The notes under the pieces were generated by a model that ran no database searches, was not told where the DNA came from, and was given only the letters and a program-made list of their open reading frames with translations. This document shows positions 55,601-64,000 of a stretch of 64,000 nt of DNA, piece after piece. This DNA comes from Oegoconia quadripuncta. Taxonomy: Eukaryota > Arthropoda > Insecta > Lepidoptera > Autostichidae. Each line of letters begins with the position of its first letter. Within the stretch, counting starts at the first letter, position 1. Location: positions 2,731,001-2,795,000 of the forward strand of contig OX438748.1 of the NCBI GenBank assembly GCA_949316235.1, given 5' to 3'. The position numbers were made by a program, and so were the translations under genes.

Positions 55601-58600
55601 TTCTCGCATATTATAGGCACACATATAACGAGCGTCGGTGGCTCAGCGGTTAAGACCTCCTAAATTGTGTCTCACAATTTAGAAGGTCCGGGTTTTTAAA
55701 TTTAATTTAATTACTTATGTGCATTTATCCGACTGCACTTAAACAGTGAAAGAAAACATCGTGAGGAAAACCTGCAAGCCCAAGAAATAAAAATTGTAAG
55801 GCATATGAAGTCCCCAACCCGCTTTGGACCAGTGTGGTGGGCAATGGCCCATACTCCCTCATTATTCGAGGGAAGACCTATATCCCTGCAGAGGGATTGA
55901 TGATGATGGGACTTGCGGGTCTATGGTTACAGCAATTACTGCATTGAAACAAGAAAACTTAATTTAAATTATACAGATGTGCATGTGGATTGAGTGATCC
56001 TCTCCCCAATCTTCACAAAAATTTGGGAGGATTGCGTAAAAAAATTGTATAAATATTACGTTGAAGTCAAAAAATTGGGATGGATGGGAATGGGATGTTT
56101 ACGGGCTGATGATGATACATAACTAAAGTATATAACGTTTATTATATATTTATCAGTTTTGTATAAATGAGTCAAACTAACGAAACTGTTGTCTGTAAGG
56201 CAATAATATTGTTCATTACTAATTAGTGGAAAGTGTTGCCTGTGTTACGAACATATATTATTGATATACCATAATAATACGGAGGCGGAGTAACCGCCTC
56301 CGTGGCTCAATGTAAACAACATTGGGTTTACTTTCGGAGGTCGCGGGTTCGATCCCCAGCTGGGTACATGTTTAAGTACTCGGTTTGGTTGGTGGTAGGA
56401 CATATTAAATGTCCGCCTGGCTAGCTACCACCATCTTATCTGAAGCCAAACAGCAATACTAATAGCATTGTTGTGTTCCGGTTGTCAGAGATAAGATAGC
56501 CAGCCCCCCAAATAAGATGAGGTTTCCGGGTCAGTACGCTATCACCTTCGGCCTCATCTTCACTTAACATCAAATGCGATTGAAGTTAAGAGCTAACCCG
56601 TTGTGGATAAAAAAAAATTTAACTGTTTGTTTTCTAGAAATCAATACAATAAAAAAAGATACCAACCTGTATAAAATTGATCAGAGCGAAACTGGTTTCG
56701 GCCGAGTCTTGCGTTTCTATGAACAACAATTTGTGCCGTTGCAAGCTAGCCACGACACCTACGACAATGGAAATATATATATATTATTCTTTACTGTCCC
56801 AAAAAATTACATAAAATTTAATTTAACTCGTGTAATTCCTGTTTACGGGTAACTCCACTCCTGCCCCCCGACCGCCTAATTCAATTGCTTTGGAAATTGC
56901 TATCGTTTATGACGTCAATGCACTGTCCGTCCTTGTCATATCGTAACACAATGACAAAGACGGACAGTACTTTGCTATCGCTCTAGCTATAGCTTTGAGT
57001 TAGGTGGTAGAGCCCCTGATTACGAACAACTTTCCCTAAGGAACCGTAGTCGAATTCGATGAAAAAATTTTCGATTAACCGTGCAAATAAATCATTTTGA
57101 AACCACCTTTAGTATGGAAGTCCAACAATTTGGTTGCATACTAAAGACTATCACCATACAGAAATACTAATGCAAGTTATTAAATAGCATCTCCAATTAA
57201 TTGTCCACTTCACAGGCATCTTCATATATATCATAGAGCATATCACTCAGGTATAATATTATACAGGGTGTCCCTGGAAGTATGGATCAAATCGAACAGG
57301 GGCATGGGGAAGGTCATTCCCAAACTTTTTAACCCTATGAATGTCGGTGCCATTTTTGACGGTTCAAAAGTTATGATCAATTTTTTACATTTTCATATTA
57401 TCGAATAGTGCTTATACAAAAAATTTTTTTAAAAGAAAAGTAGCAAAGCTATCAGCTTAATTTTTTTTCACGATGTTTGTTCGAGCATAATATATCATAG
57501 CCCGCCATCACATATACAAAAAGGAACACTCGCAATCGCATACACACACATATACATTAACACTCATATGTATTCCCACAAAACTACACTTGCAGAGATG
57601 TTACATTTTCTTCTTTTCTTTAAATTTAATATACAAAAAAATCTTTATTTGCATCACAGATTGTATAAAAATGTAACTTGGCTACTTATTTGTTTTTCTA
57701 CGGTAGCTGTCTTCCTGCGATACGGTTCTAGGACTAGTGTAGGAGACAGAGTTTAAGTAATATACTTCTTAGATAATGATGCCAGGACAACATTTGTTTA
57801 AATATTATACTACCTTGTTTAAATATTATACTACCTTGTTTAAATATTATACTACCTTGTTTAAATATTATACTACGTTGTTTAAATATTATACTACCTT
57901 GTTTAAATATTATACTACCTTGTTTAAATATTATACTACCTTGTTTAAATATTATACTACCTTGTTTAAATATTATACTACGTTGTTTAAATATTATACT
58001 ACCTTGTTTAAATATTATACTACCTTGTTTAAATATTATACTACCTTGTTTAAATATTATACTACCTTGTTTAAATATTATACTACCTTGTTTAAATATT
58101 ATACTACCTTGTTCAAATATTATACTACCTTGTTCAAATATTATACTACCTTGTTTAAATTTTCGGCTGAATTCGACTATGGTTCCTAGTGGAAAGTTGT
58201 TCGTAATCAGGAGTGGAGTCACCAGCCGAGAATTGTTGAACTTCTATACTAAAGGTGGTTTAAGAATGGTTTACTTTGCCTTGACTGTAATTCGTAGTCT
58301 GTTTAATTCGACTAAATTTGAATGACACGTCGCTCGCCTTTAATACAAGGCATGTGGTTAGCAGCCACTGTAGTTGGTAGGAAACGGAGTATGTGTGATG
58401 TTGTCGTACCGACACGTTGTAGCGTGTTTTAGTAAAATTAGGTACATATTAGTAGACGACCGGTTGGCGTAGTGGACAGTGACCCTATCAGCGAAACCAA
58501 CGGTTGAGGGTTCGAATCCCGCGAAGGGTAAATGTTTGTGTGATGAATACGAACACTTATCCCGAGACATGGATGTTTATATAAATATTTATGTATGTTT

Positions 58601-61600
58601 ATCCGTTATCTAGTATCCATAGTACAAGCTTTGTTTAGTTTGGGACTAGATGATTGGTGTTAGTGTCCGAAATATTTATTTATATACCGTCTATGAATCA
58701 AGAAAACTGTCGGGTAAAAAAACTTATGGGCAAGCGCCGCATTTTGCTAACGTATTTTAATATTTGATGTATTACTTTCAAATATAAGTCTGTCTGTGTA
58801 TTTAATACATCAGTAGAACGTTTTGACCCCTTATTCACCGCTCCTCATTCCATACACTATAGCTATAGTACTTTAATAATGTAAGTTACCCTGATCGTAC
58901 CAGGCGCCGACGACACTCTCTAAATACAAATACGACGTGAAGAAGCAGACCACCCCGTCTGGGACACACGCGGATATCTGGCAAAAAAATAAAACACTGA
59001 AGAAGACACTCGCCACCTCTACACATAGTGGTCAGGATAAGATAGATAAGACAGATAAGTTAAGATAGATAAGATGTTTATTTACCAAAACGGACCATAC
59101 ATAATTATACATTTGCTGTAGCATCCACACTAGGCTCTAGGCCTGTATCGTGGATACCAAAATTTCCATAATAGAGAAACAATTTCACTGGTCATTACAT
59201 TTTATAAGTAACATCTGTTAAATTAGACTTCGAGAGGTAGACATACATGCAGAGCATAAAGGTGGTAGAACTAGCCTTAGATGTAACTAGCACGTTAGAA
59301 TTTTACAGGTTGCGCGTGCGCATGTGTGTGGGAGTGAGAGCATTTATTTAAGATTTGCAAGCTTATGCATATTAACAAAAAGAAAGGCAAACTAACTAAC
59401 ATATATATGTTTCCAAATTGCAAGAGCAAGCGAGTAAATGAGTGTAGCACAGGATGTGTGAGGATGCATGTATGGTTTGTGTGAGGGGGGTGTGTTTGTG
59501 TGTATACGTGTGTGTGAGGTAAATATACAGATAGGCACCATATTAGAACAGTTCTTGATATGACCTTATATATAAATTCAAAACCATCATAAAACAGACA
59601 TTATTTACCAAAGGCTATTATAAAATTTCTGACTATCTGGATGATAAGCAAGCATGGAGATAGACCGCTCGGCGATATTCAGCCTAATTATACAATATAA
59701 TATAATTGTAACCCAAACTTATTTAAAAGAGCAATCCTTGAGTTTCTTGCTCGTTCTTCTCTGGGGAATCTGCTTTGCGAATGAGCAATAATGTCAATAA
59801 TTTTAATATTAAGATAAAAAATGTGACGTTTCAAGTGATAATCTTTATCCTACGAAATAAATATTTTTTGGACTTTGACTTTGACGTAATTATATAAGGG
59901 CCTCTAACACTCACGTGTGGGATCTCTAACCACTATATCAAACAGGTCGTTGTTAATAGATTATGTAAGTATACTAACATAGTTTGTAAGATCACTATTG
60001 TTACTAACTAACCACGCTAGATGGGCCAACTGTAGTTTGAATCTATAAAATGAATAATAATTACAGGATATTGGGCTAATTTAAAAAATAAAATTAGGTT
60101 GGTGGTAGGGCATTTTAAATGTCCGCCTGGCTAGCTACCACCATCTTATCTAAATCTGCCGCCAAGCAGCAATGGTAATAGCATTGTTGTGTTCCGGTTG
60201 TCAGAGATAAGATAGCCAGTCCCCCAAATGTGTTGGGGTTTCCGGGTCAGTACGCTTCCAACTTCGACCTCATCTTCACTTAACATCAGGTGTGATTGAG
60301 GTCAAGTACGAACACGTCGTGCATAAAAAAAAACCCCCCGCCAAACCGCCATTGCACCGATGTCAACAGTGAAGTTAGGCAAGCTCTGTTGTTGACTTCA
60401 CTTCGTTCGATGGTCTCTCACCGCATCAGTGTCGTCGATGTCTGTCTGTATCTTCTTGCCTCTCGAACTCCCGGTAAATGGCGGTAGGTACTAGATGTGT
60501 GCATGTGCAATCTAATCAAATTGGCGGGTGAGTGGTCGAATAATTGGCCTTTTTTATTTTATACAATTTTGTATAAAATAAAAAAGGCCAACAAATATTT
60601 TGATTTTATTTAATATTCGTGTACCACACAATAAAGATTCTGAATATAGTAGTTTCTGGTTGATTCTCTTACACGTTGTATATACCCACGTGCAAGCTGT
60701 ATCAAATGTGATAGCCCCGATAACAACAGATTAGGGCAAATCTTCTTGTGGAAAGCGATGCAAGTAATGAAAATAATAAAGATGTCTCCGCCCAATATGT
60801 GAATTCGTTCAAGAATAGATTGGATAAATTTTAAAAAACTAGTGACGACTTAAATATTGACTGAATAACAACATAATGAACAATGTGAACTCTTCCAACA
60901 CTGTGACATAGACATACCACCAGTAATGCTGCTCGTCTATAATAATATAATAATAAAGTAACGCCTCAGAGAGGCTATGTCCAGCGGTGGACTGATGTTG
61001 ATGATGTCTTACCTCGACCAGCAACTGTCCGTAATTTCTGATGACGGCCACATCCTCTCTCGTCTCATATTTGGAAGATATCGCGACTTGGTCGCTGCCC
61101 TTCGATACTATCTGAAAACAGTTGTCTACTTTGCAATGAAATTCTAAACAACATGGATATTTATATTGCTGTAAGTACAGGGCGAATAAAACCGAATAAA
61201 GATAAGAATCACAGACAGACATGTATGTATAAACTTGAAAATAACCAATGAAAAGCTGCGGTGGCTCAGCGGTTAAGACGTGGTCTCCCAATTTGGGAAG
61301 CCCGGGTTCGATTCGACAGTCAATTTCTTTAAGGCGCCCCTGCGGCCCCGTAGACAACCAACTTGTCTTATCGATTGCCTTCAATTGAAAACAACTGGGA
61401 CCGACTACTTAAGATGCCCTCGGAGGCACGGAAATACTCGTCTGAGTATACCACTAGTAGCGCATTCGGTTTTCTTTCTCGATTAGCAAAGTTAAGCAAT
61501 GTCTAGTAATTTTAATCGATACAGCATAATTCTTAAAACATCTGTATATCTTTTTTAATTCCTTTAGACTCACCATAAGAGTATATACAACTTCATATAA

Positions 61601-63305
61601 AAATAGTTATATCAAAAAATTACTGACAATATAAAGTTAAATTACAGATGAGCATAACACGTCACACGCAGACGAGTGTCGGTGGCTCAGCGGTTAAGAC
61701 GCGGTTGCTTAAAAAATAAAAATGAGAACTAACATTTTGTAACGATAATTTCCCTAAATGTTTTGAATTTAAAGAAATACCCATCAATTGAGCATTTTTT
61801 TTAAGAAATACATTTTCAACTTTAGCTTATTTAGTTACTTACTTAGTGCTTGCGTTTCTTACAATGCTTATATAATTTTTAGCAATTGTTACTACATTTA
61901 CAAGATTTTATTAAATGTCTTAATCTTAATTAAAGAAAATCGCGGTTATTCGTTTTTCCGAGGTCAAACCGTATTTTCTCTGGGCTATAATATAATGACT
62001 TTCCACCAGGTGAGCTATTTGCTCGTTTGTCGTACCATGATATAACAGTATTCATTATTGCAACTTATCAGTACAGACGCTAACGTCAATGTCATCAACC
62101 ATAGACTATACAAAAATTGGGGCAAATTCTCCCTCAGTTTTCCAGCAGTGGACTTTATAAGCTGTTTATGTTATAGAAAAAAAATCATTTATTACTCTGT
62201 CTGTTACTCACCATTGGTAGGATGCAAGGTCTGGCTAATGTCATGGTCAAGGAGCTCATGATGACCGGGTTAAAGTCCAGGATCTTTGGGTACATGTCCA
62301 GAGGCGATAATGTTCCTGATTTGAGAAATATAAATATACGAAATGTCAATTCGATGACACACATTTAAATTTATTTACTTCTTCTAATTACGAGAACACA
62401 AAAAGCTGCATGTGGTATTTCAGTCATGTTTTTTTTATTATGGCTTGGCAGTAAAGCCATCAGCCTAAACAAGAAAACTGTAGTTGACGTTTTGTATTTG
62501 TTCAGTTTAGGCAAGTCAGTCACAGTTAAAGCAAATCATTTCGTATGCCGGGCTGAATGTGTAGTCTGTTACGGTCAAGTTATTCTTCACTAAAGTGGCA
62601 GAATGTTTAACGGACGATTTTGGCGGCTTCTTGTGGGAACTCGTTTTAATTTACCCTTCCCTCCACTTGTATACCACCTCTGACTTTTGCTATACAAGAT
62701 TAAGCTTCAAAACTAAGAATGCACAATTTTTAGAAATAAAAACAAAAATGCAACATGCGCTAAAAAGCCTTTAGTTCCTCTATTATATGTGATTAACTAA
62801 TGTCTCTTCCTAACATTTGCTGTCACTCGTTAGTATTTTTTTTTTTTTAGTTTTATTTTCTCCTCTAGGAGAAGGCAAAGGGATCTAGCCCATAACAGCC
62901 ATGTCTTATTTATCTTATTTCTTCAGTTTGTAAGCCAGTCTCAGTCAAAACAAGTAATTCGTCGTATACTTGGCGTATACAGAGTCTAGTCACGGTCAAG
63001 TCACTCTTCAGTAAAGAGGCAGAATGCTTTACAAAAGATTTTGGCGGCTTCTTGTGGGAACCCGAAAGCTCCGTTACGCACTTTATTGTATTGTTGATAC
63101 AAAATGAGATCATTATGAAAAGGCCTGGATACCTATAAATTAGGCTTTAAAAAAATCGTAGCGCTCCAGTTTTGCTCTACACTTATAAACGGAGAAAATA
63201 ACATATATTTGATGTATTTTTATCAACTGTGGCTTACCAGAGGTGATGATGACTGTTTGGAACCTCGCGAACACCGGCCGCATTGCTATCGAAGAGTCCA
63301 TGCAT
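49529..63305 (-). CDS. Xpd: TFIIH helicase XPD/ERCC2, C-terminal 324 residues (gene continues past the right edge)
   Basis: Nine exons on the minus strand, in order: 63305-63238, 62315-62212, 61111-61013, 58977-58890, 56758-56667, 54802-54626, 53840-53770, 51956-51818, 49666-49529. All junctions are GT-AG and in frame. XPD is the 5'-3' iron-sulfur helicase of TFIIH, which opens DNA in nucleotide excision repair and bridges the CAK kinase. Present here is helicase domain 2: [20 protein letters not shown] (motif IV region), [46 protein letters not shown] (motif V), [40 protein letters not shown] (motif VI, Q..GR..R), [14 protein letters not shown] and the C-terminal LRQMAQPF. The full human protein has 760 residues, so about 43% is in the window. 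The N-terminal half with Walker A, FeS and Arch domains is outside. Introns are repeat-rich. Confidence 0.96.
49694..50705 (+). mobile_element. SINE family B copy split by a fold-back element
   Basis: The head (TATAGTGGTTAGAGAGCCTG, GGATTCGAATCCCGC) and body lie at 49694-49867; the tail (CAATCCTAGTTGCTTAGTGT, AGATGGCGCTGTGTGTATGT) at 50644-50705. The element 49868-50641 sits between them with a TA duplication. Confidence 0.75.
49868..50641. mobile_element. Fold-back DNA element with about 269-bp inverted arms
   Basis: Ends CAGGGCGTCCCAAAGTTATG and CATAACTTTGGGACGCCCTG; target duplication TA. Arms are 49868-50136 and 50374-50641, nearly identical. Each arm contains a tRNA B-box-like GGTTCGATTCCC. 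A related end (CAGGGTGTCCCTGGAAG) starts at 57265. No transposase. Confidence 0.82.
51296..51433. mobile_element. Palindromic MITE, family P copy 3
   Basis: TGGTGTCGATTCGGATGTAC at the left and its exact complement at the right. Confidence 0.82.
51818..51956 (-). CDS. Xpd: XPD exon: GKTDYG region
   Basis: [20 protein letters not shown] then [20 protein letters not shown]. Follows motif VI; near-invariant in XPD. Confidence 0.95.
52505..52760 (+). mobile_element. SINE family B copy
   Basis: Head TGTTTGGTTTAGTGGTTAG with a decayed B-box, body to ACAAGCCTAATGCTTAGTGT. In an XPD intron. Confidence 0.6.
52922..53211. mobile_element. MITE with about 27-bp inverted ends
   Basis: GGCCCGTATTAATAAACCAT at the left against GGTTTATTAATACAGGTCT at the right. 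Internal CTCAAG/CTTGAG phrases repeat. Confidence 0.65.
53434..53764 (+). mobile_element. SINE family A copy abutting an XPD splice donor
   Basis: Head ACCGCCTCCGTGGCTCAATG, B-box GGTTCGATCCCC, tail GTTGTGGAT plus A-run. The tail ends five bases from the XPD exon at 53770. Confidence 0.78.
53770..53840 (-). CDS. Xpd: XPD exon: motif VI
   Basis: [20 protein letters not shown] then RAL plus a split Arg. Contains the arginine-finger motif VI. The intron donor is GTGAG followed by the T-run of the SINE tail. Confidence 0.95.
54178..54246 (+). mobile_element. RTE-type LINE tail fragment
   Basis: Reads [19 protein letters not shown] and stop, the usual end of the RTE reverse transcriptase ORF, followed by an AATAAT tail. 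Confidence 0.65.
54525..54564 (+). repeat. 5S rRNA-like block inside a repeat
   Basis: GCAAAGTTAAGCAACGTCTG and GGCGAGGGTGAGCAC resemble the internal control region of insect 5S rRNA (AAGTTAAGCAACGTCGGGC). Only about 40 bases match, so it is a 5S-derived repeat head or fragment. A similar phrase lies at 61471-61502. Confidence 0.35.
54626..54802 (-). CDS. Xpd: XPD exon: motif V and QSR region
   Basis: [36 protein letters not shown] and [22 protein letters not shown]-rich compared with its surroundings. Confidence 0.96.
55010..55410 (-). repeat. Dispersed repeat family H, split by a LINE insertion
   Basis: The parts 55010-55082 and 55291-55410 match the copy at 21345 on both sides of the insertion. 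Confidence 0.6.
55083..55290 (+). mobile_element. 5'-truncated LINE end with poly(A)
   Basis: Reads [20 protein letters not shown] then [17 protein letters not shown], the C-terminus of a Jockey/CR1-like reverse transcriptase, ending in an A run. Confidence 0.75.
55631..55890 (+). mobile_element. SINE family C copy
   Basis: tRNA-like A-box phrase CGGTGGCTCAGCGGTTAAGA at the start; similar heads lie at 61256 and 61677. The B-box is decayed (GGTCCGGG). Confidence 0.55.
56293..56620 (+). mobile_element. SINE family A copy
   Basis: Full head ACCGCCTCCGTGGCTCAATG and tail GTTGTGGAT with A-run. It ends 46 bp before the XPD exon at 56667. Confidence 0.78.
56667..56758 (-). CDS. Xpd: XPD exon: FIETQD region
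   Basis: [20 protein letters not shown] then [10 protein letters not shown]. The acceptor is GTCGTAG at 56765-56759; 92 nt keeps frame with both neighbours. Confidence 0.93.
56871..57008. mobile_element. Small palindromic MITE, family Q copy 2
   Basis: Ends ACCGCCTAATTCAATTGCTT and AGCTTTGAGTTAGGTGGT; related inversely to 46971-47057. Confidence 0.65.
57794..58160. repeat. 21-bp satellite, about 17 copies
   Basis: Unit TTGTTTAAATATTATACTAC plus C. Because 21 is a multiple of three, both strands stay open as seven-residue peptide repeats; these are not genes. Confidence 0.93.
58455..58665 (+). mobile_element. SINE family B copy with well-kept head
   Basis: Head GACCGGTTGGCGTAGTGGAC with B-box GGTTCGAATCCCGC, body to AGTACAAGCTTTGTTTAGTT. 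The tRNA-like part cannot form a full cloverleaf by eye. Confidence 0.65.
58890..58977 (-). CDS. Xpd: XPD exon: FFTSY region
   Basis: [20 protein letters not shown] then SVVGAWYDQ. Matches the PDG.V.FFTSY.Y.E block. Phase 1 at its 3' end. Confidence 0.95.
58985..59890. other. XPD intron with a LINE 3' end
   Basis: The part 59715-59885 (AAGAGCAATCCTTGAGTTTC to GGACTTTGACTTTGAC) looks like a non-LTR retrotransposon 3' end. GT-rich microsatellite at 59440-59520. No exon. Confidence 0.45.
60094..60332 (+). mobile_element. SINE family A copy, 5'-truncated
   Basis: Begins in the body (GGTTGGTGGTAGGGCATTTT) and ends CGTCGTGCAT with an A-run. Confidence 0.75.
61013..61111 (-). CDS. Xpd: XPD exon: [10 protein letters not shown] region
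   Basis: [20 protein letters not shown] then [13 protein letters not shown], 33 codons, phase 0 at both ends. Confidence 0.95.
61256..61510 (+). mobile_element. SINE family C copy with 5S-like 3' block
   Basis: tRNA-like head GCGGTGGCTCAGCGGTTAAG with B-box GGTTCGATTC, then a body ending CGATTAGCAAAGTTAAGCAA. A bare head of the same family lies at 61677-61706. Confidence 0.6.
61710..62211. other. XPD intron, nothing further recognised
   Basis: AT-rich intron sequence without repeat boundary or exon that I can support. Confidence 0.4.
62212..62315 (-). CDS. Xpd: XPD exon: TLSPLD region
   Basis: [20 protein letters not shown] then [14 protein letters not shown]. Completes the split Gly of TSG. 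Confidence 0.95.
62567..62775 (-). mobile_element. Retroposed repeat family D, copy 3 (diverged)
   Basis: Shares ATTTTGGCGGCTTCTTGTGG and TAAGCTTCAAAA with the other copies; no tail. Confidence 0.5.
62832..63088 (-). mobile_element. Retroposed repeat family D, copy 4, with poly(A) tail
   Basis: A T-run on the + strand (62838-62850) marks the A tail. The body reads [20 protein letters not shown] then [20 protein letters not shown], open over about 60 codons. Confidence 0.6.
63238..63305 (-). CDS. Xpd: XPD first exon in the window
   Basis: [20 protein letters not shown] then TSG (Gly split). The CMD.S.A..PVF.RF..VIITSG block precedes motif IV. Acceptor TTGCAG, phase 2 from the preceding exon outside the window. 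Confidence 0.94.
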
Positions 63306-64000
63306 CTGCAACAAAATAAACATCATGATTATTTGTTATGCGGCCGACAGAGGGGCTCCCTTCCCGTGTGTGTGTCGTAATAAAAGACTCATAATATAGT
63401 CCATTGTTGTGCAGCAAAGACAACCCTCAAAATTGTTGAGAGAGCTGTTCAACAATAAGTTATTAGTGGCAGCAACCACTCTGCTCGGGACTGAAAATAA
63501 GCAGCTTTGCTGAGTCCCTACCCATTCATCTCAACTTTGTCCTAATTCTAATAAACACTTATTTTGTTATTTATTTATTTATTAAAGAAACCAACAGCGT
63601 TACAGATGTGTATAAGTATTACAAAGTGCGAATGCAAAAAATAAGGCAAATTACCGGTTTCATCATATAAACTATTATTATTATTTTTTAATTTCAATCT
63701 AAGTAGTTAGGAACCACGTAATGGGTAGCTTTACATACATTGAGACAACGCTGCAAATAATGCCGAGTATTGACACGTGCATCTGCAGATACGCACAATT
63801 GCATAACAATATAAATAAATATCTTGGCATATACACACAGCGCCATCTAGATCCACACTAATTTATCGTTAATGAATATTATCGCTTCTTATTATATTTT
63901 ATACGGTGGGGTATTCGCATATTCAACCTAAGTTTTTGTTTAAGGGTACATAATATATACCCTTTCGGTTAGAATTTCGAATAGATACAAATTTCTACCA
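63306..64000. other. XPD intron to the right edge
   Basis: No exon seen. A minus-strand SINE family B tail lies at about 63800-63860 (CACACAGCGCCATCTAGATC). Confidence 0.45.

Larger units (their letters stand above)
56849..58262. mobile_element. Composite inverted-repeat element with a 21-bp satellite
   Basis: The left arm (about 56849-56863 plus 57017-57130) and the right part (58160-58262) share inverted similarity: ATTACGAACAACTTTCC against GGAAAGTTGTTCGTAAT, and AAACCACCTTTAGTAT against ATACTAAAGGTGGTTT. The two blocks are in rotated order on the right. A family Q MITE (56871-57008) and a separate end CAGGGTGTCCCTGGAAG (57265) are inserted inside. Confidence 0.55.

Noticed and set aside
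57734..58222. Opposite-strand ORFs with seven-residue repeats (FKQGSII and YYTTLFK)
   Set aside because: Products of a 21-bp non-coding satellite whose length is a multiple of three.
58455..58540. Possible tRNA gene (A and B boxes with GGTTCGAATCCC)
   Set aside because: No convincing cloverleaf or acceptor stem, and several similar heads are each joined to the family B SINE body.

Overview
The window is animal nuclear DNA, almost certainly from a moth or butterfly (Lepidoptera). It is AT-rich, has split genes with GT-AG introns, and is full of short interspersed repeats of a kind I associate with lepidopteran genomes. These include tRNA-headed SINEs, RTE-type LINE tails, palindromic MITEs and satellite-bearing inverted-repeat elements. 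Nothing bacterial or organellar is visible. The species cannot be read from the sequence.

Five host genes can be supported. From left to right they are: the last exon of syntaxin-18 (+, 48-236); ARB2A/FAM172 (+, five exons, 4844-7332); the rRNA-processing nuclease NOB1 (-, intronless, 7439-8737), tail to tail with ARB2A; a YTHDC2-like RNA helicase (+, 12 exons, 12820-30709, 1372 residues); and the C-terminal 324 residues of the TFIIH helicase XPD/ERCC2 (-, nine exons, 49529-63305), which runs off the right edge. All exon junctions used here keep the reading frame. The genes have no obvious shared pathway: ER SNARE, RNA regulation, ribosome maturation, RNA helicase and transcription/repair. 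The order looks like ordinary neighbourhood rather than a functional cluster.

Between YTHDC2 and XPD lies about 18 kb of transposon-rich DNA. It holds a complete, very young Ty3/Gypsy retrotransposon (33160-39850, minus strand). Its two 626-bp LTRs look identical, the target duplication is CTCT, there is a tRNA-Lys-like primer site, and gag and pol are joined by a canonical A AAA AAC slippery site. Also here are a mariner-superfamily element with about 568-bp terminal inverted repeats and a broken DD41D transposase (42669-44595), and an inverted-repeat element carrying a 31-bp satellite. The XPD and YTHDC2 introns hold further SINEs, LINE tails, a fold-back element inserted in a SINE, and a 21-bp satellite.

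The most unusual locus is the 3' end of the YTHDC2-like gene. An 80-bp piece of the penultimate coding exon, with its splice donor, is repeated 13 times in tandem (28599-30310). Copies are separated by two or three copies of a 21-bp sequence that itself starts GTCAGT and ends CCCAG, so every repeat looks like a mini-exon between mini-introns. The same exon encodes a YTH domain that appears to have lost its m6A-binding aromatic cage. A second odd structure is a run of seven short hairpins, most with a CGT loop, inside a decayed BEL/Pao fragment (19144-19367).
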